A stretch of 64,000 nt of DNA from Linepithema humile (Eukaryota; Arthropoda; Insecta; Hymenoptera; Formicidae). Numbering within the stretch: position 1 is the first letter of the stretch; the number at the start of each line of letters is the position of its first letter. The notes beneath the pieces were generated by a model. It was not told where the DNA came from. It made no database searches and was given only the letters and a program-made list of their open reading frames with translations. The stretch covers positions 24,582,931 through 24,646,930 of the forward strand of contig NC_090128.1 of the NCBI RefSeq assembly GCF_040581485.1, given 5' to 3'. Below, piece by piece: positions 1 through 11,930 of the stretch. The position numbers were made by a program, and so were the translations under genes.

Positions 1-201
1 ATTATAAGTATGAAAAGATTAAATAGCTGACATTTATCTCACACGCATATTTAAAGATTTTTCATTTTGTGACTTTTTTTACGGTTGCGGTGAAATGGAA
101 CTACGTATTAAAATTAACAGAGACATTGTACGCTGAAAAGTGCTCGCGGCACGAGCGTAATTGAATTTATCTCAATTTGCATGCGAAAAAAACTGTCACA
201 G

Positions 202-1343
202 GTACTTAAATTACTTGGCGGAAGCGTAAAAAAGAGACGAAAGGCGAGAGGACTCACTAGTTACGGTTCGGTTTCGTCGTTGCCGACATCCTCAGTATCA
301 TCGAGACCCGTCACTAGGCATCACGACAAACGTCGATCTCACGTCATTGATGACAGAATGAAGAAAGCCAAAGACATCAAGGTCAGCAAAATTGATACAT
401 GACATTTCTACTTTCTCCATTACACATAAAATATTCTCTACATAAACTCTTCATATAATTTTATTTCTTCAGTGGTGCTTTATTCAAGCTTTTGTCAGTT
501 CTATTTAAAACGTATTATATTTCTATTTCACTCTCTGTGATATCTTATAATTTAAACATAACTTTGTTTTGTTAAAATTGTCATTTTAACGGCAGGAGAT
601 AACTTTGATTGCAGAGCATCAATAAGCGTTTCCAGCGACTGGAATCGCACGTAGTGACTCTAGCAAGATCGGTAGCTCATCTGAGTTCGGAAATGAGAAC
701 TCAGCATCTAATGATACAGGTGAGAGAAATCCGTTAAAAGTTACGGTGCAAAATGAGCTAGAATTTCCAAGACTCTCTACTACTACCAGGTTTTCGCAGG
801 AAATGGAGAGCATAAAGTGCGAGATTGCGGCTCTCAGAACGCAAACGAGCATGGCGATGGTGAGGTCGCAGTCGCAGCCCCTGATCAAGGATTCGGAACT
901 GCCGGCGCTCTCGAATCCGTCGAGAGTGAAGAAACTGACCAAGTTCTTCGGCACGGAACCACCTCTCATCAGGCTCTTCCTGAGGGAACTTGGGTATGAG
1001 GTAAGAATGCCATTGTTATATCGCGTGTAATTCTTTTTTTAAATGTGGAGTGAAAATTGTTCGACTAATATGATGTACAAGTAATTGTTGCGTCAGGAAC
1101 GATTTGAAATGAAGGAATTTTACTATTCTTCGACGAAATTTCTCTCTTTAGTAATAATTATGATGTCTTTCGCAATTGTAGAAATATGCGGCCGCTTTCG
1201 AAAAGGAGAAAGTCGGAATGGTGGAGCTGCCTTATTTGAGCGAGGAGAGGCTACAGAAGATGGGTGTTCCTTTGGGCCCGAGATTGAGAATCCTCCAAGA
1301 GGCGAGGATCTCGGTATGCAAGGATCCGATTTACGTGGTATGA
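202..1343 (+). CDS. Coiled-coil and SAM-domain protein, C-terminal exons (possibly 5' incomplete)
   Basis: Four exons join without a frame break: 202-381, 615-719, 800-1000 and 1182-1343, ending in TGA at 1341-1343. All junctions are phase 0 with GT-AG introns. The product has a basic, Ser-rich start (KKRRKARG), then heptad-like coiled coil in exons 2-3 (FQRLESHV, IKCEIAALR). A SAM (sterile alpha motif) domain follows across exons 3-4, with LGYEKYAAAFEKE, LPYLSEERLQKMGV and the typical closing helix PLGPRLRILQEA. SAM domains usually mediate protein-protein association, so a scaffold or adaptor role is inferred. I could not name the family. The 5' boundary is uncertain: an AG at 200-201 could be an acceptor, but its pyrimidine tract is poor and the in-frame ATG at 181 could be a start. 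An alternative donor (GTATGC at 1314) lies just before the stop. A polyadenylation signal AATAAA is at 1670-1675. Confidence 0.75.
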
Positions 1344-4300
1344 ACCCTCCGCGCGGTGTAAACGCTTCAAGACAGGAACAGAAGGAAATCGGAATTAAAA
1401 AAATCCATGTAAAAGAGAATAAAGAACGAAGATCTCGCGCGGAATTCATTTTCCGCTGTCGACAGATGAACGTGTTAAGACGCTGCTTAAAGAAACCCTT
1501 GAGCACAAAAACGCGTTACCATCCGTTTGAGCGACGGCTCTTTTTCTCATTTGTACAATCAATGGTCGTCTGAAAACTACGCTCGTTGAAACGTGCAATT
1601 ATTTTACAATGGCTTTGAGTCGTCGACAGATTCGTTCTGCCTTGGGTTAGTCAGTGCAGATTAATCCTGAATAAAAGAGATTAATTCACCAATGTAGACA
1701 GTTCATAAAATGACAATTTAATCGATAGAAGACGCCTTTGTCTAAAGTAAGTTAAACTTTTTATAAATTAATTTCTCGAATATCAATTTTTGCATTTAAG
1801 TAAACATGGGATATAAAAAAGGTTGCAATATGAAAAATTAAATTAATTAAGATATCTAAAAAGCAATTTTTAAATAATATATTTTTGCTATTATGTCGTA
1901 AATAGCATTTACAAGTTTTTATAGTGTATTCAGTTTTTGCACAGAGCATTTCGAATTTTTGAAAATGTAATAAACGTCGGGTGTTGATCTTTTTAATTTA
2001 TTTCCAATGATACATGTTTGTTTGACGCAAATATCATCGTAATCATTCCTGGAATATTTTGCACTTTTTCATCATCGCAAACTGATAATGTACTTCTACG
2101 AATATTGCTAAGCAATTTGTTTGCAACAAATGCTTAGCAAAAGTAATAGCTTGGGATTGAAAAGAAATTTATCGTGCATTATGAATCTTTTAATTGGAAA
2201 AAATAATCATGGAAGCAACAAAAAAAAATAAAAGCTTAAAGAGCTTTTAAGTGAGATACTGAAAAAATATTTTAACGATTTACGAGGGCTAATCAAAATG
2301 TAAATACAATATTACCAAAACTATCGATACTCTCGATAGTTACAGGAGATCTATTCTTCGATTATATTTATGCAAGAAAAAAATGACTAGAGATACAAAG
2401 ATAACTTAATCAACGATGCCCTTGATTGCCCCGCTCTTGCATGTCAATCGTTAAATATAATAAGATTATTACATAAACTTAAATTATACGTCCGGACTGA
2501 ACGCTGAATGATGTTCTATCATGGACGATAATTTGTGGCGCTGATATAATCAGCGATTAAACTCGAAAAGAACCGCGCACATGGGAACAACAAATCGCAA
2601 AGGTATGCTTGCCAAAGAGACGTACAGACGTTGTCGAAGTGATGTGGCCGAGATTTTCTGTTACAAAAATCTAGATTCTTGTACTACCGATAACACTGGG
2701 TGTCGCAGAATTAATGGAAAGCGGATATATACATGCGTTGTGTGTTATTAAAATTTAAATTAAATTAATTTTTTCCTAAGATTAAAGTTATCGGAAAAGT
2801 TCCATTTGTAAAAAAAATAGAATAACAAACCGAAAAAAAAAAAAGAAAATTGAAATTGAATGAAATTTTTATTCCTGAGTCTGTTACTGCGTTGTTAAAA
2901 ACGTTTGTATCTATCGATTTCCGGAATGTCTCATTCGTTACATTTTAATATAATTTGGTTTTTCTGAAATAGACGTAGACCATTTACACAGAACAATTCA
3001 ATATATCTAATTACATAACTAACACAGCAATGCTTTTTCCAGTACATTTCCTGTTTGCTTTATATTTTCATTATTCTAAATTTCGGTCGCATGGCAACAT
3101 GCGCCGTGTAATGTCGATACCAAAGAATCGATACCTGTTCCCTTGTCGCGATGATAACGACAATGACAATCGCTGCTTGTGATCGCGAGTCACATGAACC
3201 AGAAGACATGTCACTTAATACTCAAGTAATAGCATTTTGTACTTTTACTCGAAGATACGTAGACTGTAGAAGTAAAATTATTAATTAATAATATTAATGT
3301 ACTTTTCATAAATCAAATTATGTGCATTATACTTGTAGCAATTAGTTCTAATTAATACATTAAGAGTGGTATGCAAATTAAGTTTTCTAGCTGGTGCTAC
3401 GTGTCGCTATCTCAATTTCCATTTTGTTTTCTATCAATATTAAGTATTGTACAGTTAATTAGCACTATGAATGTTTCTATTATTATTAATATTATTATTA
3501 TTGTATTATTAATATTATTTTTATTTTTAATATTTGTATTATTATTATTAATATTATAATAATTATTATTATATGTTGTTAAAGCTTATATTTAATAAAT
3601 AATTACAACTAAATTTTCTCTAGGTTTACTTCACGTCAATATATTTTTGCTACAAACATGACGGCATGTGACGTTAAGTAGTTTGCAAAGGAGCTTTAAT
3701 AAAAAATAAAGAGTGCTGATCCCAGGATCGACAGAAAGTTTGTACTCGATTTTTTTATGGTATGTAAATGTATCATCGTTTTATAACAGAAATGTTCAAA
3801 AATTAACAATTTTAGAATATGTTTAAAATAATATATATAAATTAATATATAAATAATATTTAACAGATTTAAAATAAATTTTCTTTTTCAATTTTTGAAA
3901 TTGAATGAGATTGAAAATTAAGGTGTCCATTACTCAAATATTATTTTTTCTTAAATTTAAAATAGACCGTATCTTAATATTTCGCAATTTTACTCTATCA
4001 CTGACTCATCCAATATCACAATTTAATATCACTGTTAAAATCTAAAAAGTTGTAACAAACGTTTCATTATTTCAATTGAAAAAGAATTCTTTTCAAATTT
4101 TCAAGAAAACTTGTAATGTTCGATAATTGAAATATTTTATATATGTATATTTTACAATATTATCAAAATTCATCATCGGCATGATAAAATTTACATGATG
4201 AGGCCACTCTTGTCAGTCGACAAAAATTCGTCGCACGTTTATGCGGCGGGTTTTCTGAACTTTTTGCCGGCGGCTAGTTTCTTCGTGAATAAAACCGCCT

Positions 4301-6643
4301 TATTCAATTGAATAATTGCGCATTAACAGTTACAACGTATATGGTGTACGGGTCGAGCAAGTGATCTGTTATTATGGCTCCTGACCTCGGGCTGCGCCGC
4401 GTCGAGCCGCGCCGGTAATCGGCGCTCCAGATGATAATTATTCCGCTTACAGTTATTCTCGATCGATCGTAACGAGGGCCGGAAGTGCCTCCTCCGTGCG
4501 CGTATCGTGGCATGAGGTTTTTAATTATCGGAAATTGCGCGCCTGTTCAACGATGGTTACTAATCGCCGTACTAAACGTCACGTTAACCACTTAATTTTT
4601 GCATTCGCAAAACGGAGAAAACGACGATCGGATCCGCGAAAGTGGATGATGATGCATTTCGATGAAATTTCAGAGATACCGCTTGCTTGTAAGTAATACT
4701 TTCACATTTACTATCTGTTATTAATATGATGAATAATAGCTGAAACTTTTTTTAACATTATAAGAAAGTGATGCGATTTATTATTGATCAATTTTGCTTG
4801 TATTAATTTATCCAAATCTGATTTTAATTGAAATGCATTCGCCAGATTAAGAGATGATGTAACGCGCACCTAGATTTTCGATGTAACGCGCGCTAATATA
4901 TTTTAAAAATAAAAATATAAATAGCTATAAAAAAATATCAGTACTTTATTGTCAACGCAATATAGATACTAGAATTAGTATCCTTAAATAGTGTTTTATT
5001 AAAAAGCCGATATAATATGTTGAAAAAGTTAATCCTACGTATGTTTTTAAGTAAAAATATATTTATGATTCTAACAACTTAATATTTAAAATACATACGT
5101 GACGTACAGAAATTCTGGAATATCAACATTAAAATAATAAAATAAATATATAATTGAAAACGGCTTCTAAAATTCACAATGAATTCTAGACAATCAATAT
5201 TTCACCGCGTGCTAAAATAATATTCTGCGTCAGTCAGACGCAATGAGTAATATTAAAATATCAATCTCATGTCTCGGTACGGCTAATTTAATTCGGCTCG
5301 GTCAGTCGCCCAGTTGATGTATGCTACTTTGTGTACCCTAACTCGACCCTGTGTAAGCCACAAACATAATTATCGCAGGCGCCGCGTGTGAATGTAACCG
5401 CATGAAGATAAATGGAACTGATACCTTTGATCTCCTACCGGCGACCGAATTTATAAACAGAGGCGATTAAAGAGACAATTGTCTAATAGAAGTTGGTCGG
5501 ACAAGAATTGTTTGAACGACGAATGTAATTAATGATTGGAAAACAACATTTCCGGTAATATCCGCCGCATGACCCACATTTTCTTATCGAAAAAGGGGAA
5601 AAATCAAAATAATTGAATCTAAAGCGGTCTAAAGAAACTGCGCACAAGTCGAACGAGCTTGCACGTCGACGATTGAGATGTATTGTAAATTTCGACAGAA
5701 TCGACGGCGAGACCGTCTTCCGGTCACTTTTATGAGGAAATGCACAATTTAACAATTGTGGCCAATTATTTTTCTAGCGGTCTCGTCTTTGATTGGTCAT
5801 CTGAGACCACGCCACGTTGTGGGCCTTTGCCTTGTCCCGTGTGTCACCGTGTGTAACTGAACGAACGATCGTCGAACTCTTACATTATCTCTTTCTCTCT
5901 TTATCAAGAATGCTTTGTATGTAGGCCAGATCACGCAGTCGCAGTATTAATATTTCTATAAACAAACTTACGACTGATTATTACAAATACTTCATAATAA
6001 TTATCACACATTAGTGAACAAAAATATTAATTAATCATCGTGTCCATAAATGTATAAGTTATAAATATATGCAAAGATCACATAATTAATGAAATAAATA
6101 TATTTGAAACATTATTCGATATTTTCTTAAATTTATAATATTGTATTTTTAACTTTTCGGACAGAAATAATTTTGTCACATATAAAACTTCAAGCATATA
6201 AATTATTAAAATTGCTGCGATTAATTTAAGTTTCTAGACGTAAACTTCACTGATGACATTTCGAATGTGGACACTTTCCGCTTGAAACATTTAGAAACCA
6301 AGTGACATCTAGTTGGTGTAAAAATAAATTCACTTTTAAATATGCAAGTTAAAGATGCTATTCGATTTCTTTCTTTCGTGCGTTGTTGAGCTATCATAAC
6401 GAACTAGGAACGTTACTTAGCGCTGCTATTATGTACAACGTAATAATAATTGTGTTGTATCATGTAACAATAATTGTGTTGTATCATGAGAACTATTAAT
6501 GCGCGCTTCTTTTTTCTCAACGTATTTGAATTGACACAAATATAAAGGCGAATAACAGAAGACAGGATTATTAACACGAATATATCGTTTATTGCACTAA
6601 ATTATTGATCGGCGAATTATAATCATTACGTAGAATGACAATG
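1344..6643. other. Intergenic AT-rich stretch, no gene seen
   Basis: The stretch begins with the probable 3' UTR of the SAM gene (AATAAA at 1670-1675). The rest is AT-rich non-coding DNA with an ATT/TTA low-complexity block around 3475-3580 and a small CpG-rich patch at about 4220-4650. Open frames here are short, lack recognisable domains and show no splice logic. Confidence 0.6.
6445..6488. repeat. Tandem duplication of a 24-bp unit
   Basis: AATAATTGTGTTGTATCATG occurs at 6445-6464 and again at 6469-6488, separated by TAAC. It looks like a recent local duplication in the intergenic DNA downstream of the NPC2-like gene. Confidence 0.85.
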
Positions 6644-6649
6644 TTTATT
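6644..6649 (-). other. Polyadenylation signal of the NPC2-like gene
   Basis: Minus-strand AATAAA lies about 15 nt past the stop codon of the NPC2-like gene. This implies a very short 3' UTR. A second minus-strand AATAAA lies further downstream, near 6588. Confidence 0.5.
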
Positions 6650-6663
6650 TAAGAACAATAACT

Positions 6664-8464
6664 TTACTTCAGCAATTTAATTGGAAACATGAAACAGCAT
6701 TCTTGTCCTTGCTCATTCCACAGCTTCCATTTGAGATCATACGTTCGCTGCAATATAAAAAAAGAAAATTTGTAAATAATAGTAGTAGTTTGAGATAAAT
6801 TTTGTAAATCAAAGATGTTTATATAATGTAAATTGTTTTCACAAATTATATTTAAGTTTCATGTCTTTACATCGTTTTACCTTTATCGTTTCAGTATTTA
6901 ATTATATTTCGAAATAAAAAAAGTACGATCGACATTTATATCATTCATGCGTAAAAATATCGAGAATAATAAAACTGAAAAATAAATAGATATGATAAAG
7001 AAACATGTATTATCGATTGTGTGTTATTTACATATGTAAATGTAACATGTGAGATAAAAGTGCGCAATTACAATAAAGTTTAGAAAATCACCTACCGCGG
7101 GGAATTTCTTAGAGATCGGTAAATAAATCTGGTAAGTTTGTCTTTGGCCAGGCGTAGCTGGGCAAGTGGTGGCTGGACAGGCATCGAGTGGCATGCCCAA
7201 GAATGGCAAATCCATGATTTCAGAAGCCCAGTATGCTCTGCTGTTTAAGTTACCGCTAAAGTCTGAAATAAAGTATATAACATTAATATGTTATTAAGAT
7301 TTGAAATGTATATACATTACGAATCATATAAATAAAAATAACGTAAGTGCTTTTGCAGAAATAAGTCAAATTTATTCTAGATTTTAAATGGAAAAAGATG
7401 CCGCGCGCCGCGCCCTTCACTATTATCATCCATTTCTCGGGTTTTAAGATTAGCAATTGTTTTTGGCAAGTAAAAAAGACTGGCACATTTCTTCTTATTT
7501 TGATAAAAAATATTAGATAGAAAAATATCTTTCTATTAAAATAAAACCGTGAGTTAAAACCATTTTTTATATTTTGTACAAATAATTTTTCGCGTTTATT
7601 ACAAAGCATTTATTTTATATTTTTCAATATTTGCTTGGAAATGTCATTACTGCTATTTACAAATACGTAAACGATCATAATGCAATATGTACTGTTTATT
7701 ATTTCATATCTTTCTACTGTATTTTTAATTTTATTGAAGAAAATGTTTTTATTCTAAGCACCGCTTTAATATCCATATTTCTCATAGCATTTGCTCATTT
7801 AATTTATATGATTTACATTTTTTATTAAATATGTAAGTCAAAATATTTTGATTATGCTTACCAGTGGTGTAATCAAAACTTATGCTCGCGTTACGCCCTC
7901 TCCTTAAAAAGCAGGGCTTTTTTTCCTCGGCTTCTCTGCAGGGATCCACACGTACCTCGTGGATGGTACAATTTGATGGTACATTTTCAGCTGTAATAAA
8001 AGTAAAACATCGAAATTTTATAAAAAGTCTGTTTATAATCAAAAATTTATATTGCCTTTTAAAAATTCTATATCTTGTTTACTTTCAACAAATATGTGTT
8101 AAAAAATACAGAAAAAAATGATTTGGCAGATTAATTCTTGCATTATTAATTTATGCGCTACATTCCGTAATTTATGTAGCTTATAAAAAATTAAAATTCA
8201 TTATTATAATAATGCAACATTTTTATTATATTATATTATCTCATCGAGCAACAGTTAATTAAAATATAAAAAATGTTTAAAATATATAAATTTATCTTTA
8301 AAACATTTTGCTACTTATATATAAGTTAATATCGAAGTAAAGGCAAATAAGTTAGTCATAAGCAGATAATCCGTATTATGCTATATAAGAAGAAAATATC
8401 TTTTTACTTACGTAACTATTTGAGTTTAATAGCGGATATGCTTTTTTCAACCATCGTTAATCAA

Positions 8465-8499
<35 letters not shown>

Positions 8500-11060
8500 A
8501 TTAAAATTCTATGCTTTTCACACATTTTTATAATGTACATCACTTTCTTTCTATATAAGACATGATATTCTTAATGAGACGCGGAATTTCCATAAATAAA
8601 GAAAAAAAAAGAAAAACGAGTACATCGCAAAGATGCGGCACATGTCATCGCTGCCGTAATCTCGCGAATCAACGCAAACTAGTTTGAAACTGCTGTCTAG
8701 CGAAGTTTCCGCCTAGATAAAGCGAGTTCGCAATTTTCTTTCTCGTTTCGTTGCATGCCAGGTGTTTGATTCATTTTCTATGAATGACTCAGTTATAAAT
8801 TATAACGCGCGACTGGGAAAAGCTTTCGCAAATAATTGGCGAATAAGCGTGAATAATAAATTTATTAAATCATATCTCGGTCCGCATATTCGATGCCGAA
8901 GTTTCGTCACCTCAATGATTTAGTAGATTTTTCTCCAGGATATTTTATTTGGGAAGTTATATTCGAGAAGTGTATTTGCTTTTTCACACGAGCAATAAAT
9001 TAACGTTTTTATGCTGCTCTTATCTATAATAATTCTTGCCTCTATCATTGAGAAATTTCGATGTTTAGTATTATTGTGCTTTGCTTTGATCTTCTTGTTT
9101 ATAAAGCGATAAGCATTTTTATAAAAATTATGTTATTATTTAATGTGTTTCTTCATCCTGCTTTTTGTAACTATCAATTAAATTCAATTCTTGTGCGAAT
9201 ATCATCTAATATTTTAGTCAAATCTGATTAACAAATTTGAAAAAAAATGCTTAATTAATCTGGAAAGATTCAACCAAAATATTTTAAACTAATTTTTCGA
9301 CATATATCGATCGAGACTACCGATAATTTTATTCTTTCGACAATAGAGATTTTCTGTGAAATTAAAAGATCTCATTGTTAATTATTGCAGGCGCAACAAT
9401 ACGAAAATCCGATAAAATGAGTTTGCTCAATATCTTACTAAGGAACAAAGGATTAAAGTGCGATCTTAAAGCGTTTGTTTGATAAGTGAAAGAGAAAGAC
9501 TATGATTAAGGCAGTGCTATTTCAGTCTAGTAGTCTCTCTTTTGTTTGCTTAGAAAGAGACACTATTGCTTCAATCTCTATCTCTCTGTTTGCTTAGAAG
9601 AAACATTATTACTTCAATATCTGTCTGTCTTTCTTGTTTGCTAGCCACGCGTTTATAGGTCATTTATAGCTTAAAATACAGTTATGCTCTTTAATATCTA
9701 AGTAAACTTTAATAGGGAAAATGCAATCTCTAAATTTTAAGACAAATAAATTATTAGTACTATTCGATACAGAAATAATATATTATGTCACCTACAAAAA
9801 AGAGCATAAAGTCTTATAAATTCAATTAAACCAATATTACATAAATTTGGAAATATTTATATTATATTATATTATATTATATTATATTATATTATTTATA
9901 TTATATTATATTATATTATATTTATTTTTTTGCAATATATTTTAAGATAGCAATAAACTAACACAATACATATCTCAGCCTTTACAATGAAATCTTTTAA
10001 TACAAATTTTATCATCAAATTAAAAGAAATTTTAATTAATTAAATGTACTATATAATCGAAAGAAATCAACCTCGAAAAAATTTACACATGCTTCAGTAT
10101 ACAGGGTGATTCAAAATAACCTGATGTCCTTGCAATGCCATATTCTTGAGCGAATTCTGAGATGATTTTTCCTTTTACAAAATTTTGTCCGAAGCTTAGT
10201 TTTCGAGTTATAATTGAAAATAGTTTGCTACTTACGAGTCCGATACAACGGACAGACAGGGACGGGTGTAATGTGTCATGAGACGATAGTAAACACTTGA
10301 CAGTCTCATTATACGTTGCGCGTCCCTGCCTGCCCGTTGTACCGAACTCGTAAGTTGCTATCTATTTTCAATTATAACTCGAAAACTAAGCTTCGGACAA
10401 AATTTTGTAAAAGGAAAAATCGTCTCAGAATTCGTTCAAGAATATGGCATTGCAAGGACATCAGGTTATTTTGAATCACCCTGTATATACATTGCAAATC
10501 AATAAACAGAATACTTCACGCTAGCGATACATCAAACTCGTAACGTCGTAACTTTATTCTCAAAATATACGTGTGATAAGCTGTATCAAAGCTGGACTTA
10601 AATATGTGCGAATAAGAGTCACTGAAGCATTTTAATTGCAGAATTGTAGATATTTCAGACTTATTTATGCGCGCGGTCAATGCAAGGCAGTCGTATTAAA
10701 GAGTTCGTCGCTCCAAGCATGATAAAAACATGTGATCAATCGCATCCTTCAAATGACATGATTTTCTAATTCTATCTTTTTTCCATCTTTCGTTAATTAC
10801 GTCGATCGCGAGTAACGATCGTCAATGATATTACGATACGAGCGACAAACGTGTTGTTACTTTTTTATGGAATCTGTTATCGGACCTCTTTGGTCGCCGG
10901 CTCCGTTAATTAACAGATTGTGTAAAGATCGCGCTCGCGGATAAAGAAAATACTTACAGGAAGGCTGAGGACACGACGTCCAATGTACGATTTCCGCGTA
11001 GACCGTGGACAAAGCCAGGATCAGTACGGCGACGACGGCCAGCGCGCTGTTTCGGTTCAT
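6664..11060 (-). CDS. NPC2: NPC2-like ML-domain secreted lipid-binding protein
   Basis: Four minus-strand exons (transcript order): 11060-10958, 7990-7862, 7262-7096 and 6747-6664. Introns are GT-AG and phases agree (1, 1, 0), giving 160 residues, normal for the MD-2-related lipid-recognition family. The chosen start ATG (11058-11060) opens a clear signal peptide (MNRNSALAVVAVLILALSTVYA); an in-frame ATG further upstream would put a non-hydrophobic leader in front. Exon 2 has the hallmark HEVRVDPC, then KPCFLRRGRNASISFDYT. Exon 3 has PFLGMPLDACPATTCP and TYQIYLPI. Exon 4 has DLKWKLWNEQGQECCFMFPIK. The cysteine layout fits the family's three disulfides. NPC2 proteins bind sterols and other small hydrophobic ligands in lysosomes or extracellular fluid; in insects several act in steroid handling, immunity or as chemosensory carriers. 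Which role applies here cannot be told. Intron 1 (about 3 kb) contains a MITE and microsatellites. Confidence 0.92.
8465..8500. repeat. (TG)n microsatellite
   Basis: An alternating TG run, interrupted once by TATA, lies in intron 1 of the NPC2-like gene. Confidence 0.9.
9857..9921. repeat. (ATATT)n microsatellite
   Basis: Repeated ATATT pentamers with one interruption, in intron 1 of the NPC2-like gene. Confidence 0.9.
10098..10487. mobile_element. Foldback MITE with long terminal inverted repeats and TA target duplication
   Basis: The left end reads TACAGGGTGATTC and the right end its complement GAATCACCCTGTA, each flanked by TA (10098-10099 and 10486-10487). The two halves are complementary almost to the centre: CGAAGCTTAGTTTTCGAG on the left mirrors CTCGAAAACTAAGCTTCG on the right, and AACGGACAGACAGGGACG mirrors the central CGTCCCTGCCTGCCCGTT with mismatches. 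There is no coding capacity. The TA duplication suggests mobilisation by a Tc1/mariner-type transposase, which is an inference. It lies in intron 1 of the NPC2-like gene. Confidence 0.88.
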
Positions 11061-11836
11061 CTTCGATGGACGATGGTTCGTAGCGAAGTGAAAGAAAGCC
11101 GGCGTGAGGGTCAGTCTACACTTAGGCAGATAACGGAGCGGAGAATCAGGGAAGGGTGGTGGGACCATAGGTCAATTGAGATAGCATCTTAATCGCAGCG
11201 GAACATACGCGAAATGGCCGAGTCTCCTTCTCCGAGGAATCGGCGTCACAAAGTTCCGTCCGCATCTCAGCGATTAAACAACGGACAATTTCGCGATAAC
11301 CCTTTGTCATCCGGGATATTGATAATATGGAAAATTAATAATGTGCACATAGTATGTGCTTCTTAAAGATACTCCAATTATTTTCGAATTAGTCTCGTGT
11401 GTGTTAATATTATCACTTTCTGCGCGGTTTATTATATAAGCATAGATGTTTTTATACATATATATATTAAAATGTTTTCTTTTGAGATACTGACAGATAT
11501 TTACATGGTAATGTCAATTTTAATTATTGTGAATACGAATTGTAATATTTTCACGCACGATATTAATCATGTATAAAAAGATCTTTTTATTACTTTTGTC
11601 TAAAAAATAAAAAAATTATATTTTAAGTTTTTTAAAAATGTAATTCGTTAGTTTTAGCACGTATCGTATTGCATCCGTGCATCATAACATGTGCGAGTAC
11701 AAGCAACCACTAATTGTACAAGGATCCGGAATGCAACAGAAATTGAAAGTAACAAAAATATGATCTATTATATTTCCATTTATTTTTCTACATCAATTTC
11801 ATAAATATTATATAAAGAAATTCGAGAAACAAGGTT

Positions 11837-11845
11837 AAAAAAAAA
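11837..11845 (-). terminator. Pol III T-run terminator of tRNA-Ser
   Basis: Nine consecutive A on the + strand read as T9 on the minus strand, four bases past the tRNA 3' end (after GATC). This is a standard RNA polymerase III stop. Confidence 0.85.
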
Positions 11846-11849
11846 GATC

Positions 11850-11930
11850 GCTGCGGACAGGATTCGAACCTGTGCGGGCAAAGCCCATTGGATTTCGAGT
11901 CCAACTCCTTAACCACTCGGACACCGCAGC
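11850..11930 (-). tRNA. tRNA-Ser(CGA)
   Basis: Read on the minus strand, GCTGCGG pairs with CCGCAGC to form the acceptor stem. The anticodon arm is TTGGA-CTCGAAA-TCCAA, giving anticodon CGA (decodes UCG serine). A long variable arm (GGGC TTT GCCC) is typical of a type II tRNA. The T-arm ACAGG-TTCGAAT-CCTGT contains a good box B, and the D-arm region TGGTTAAGGAG fits box A. There is no intron and CCA is not encoded, as expected for a eukaryote. Confidence 0.97.
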
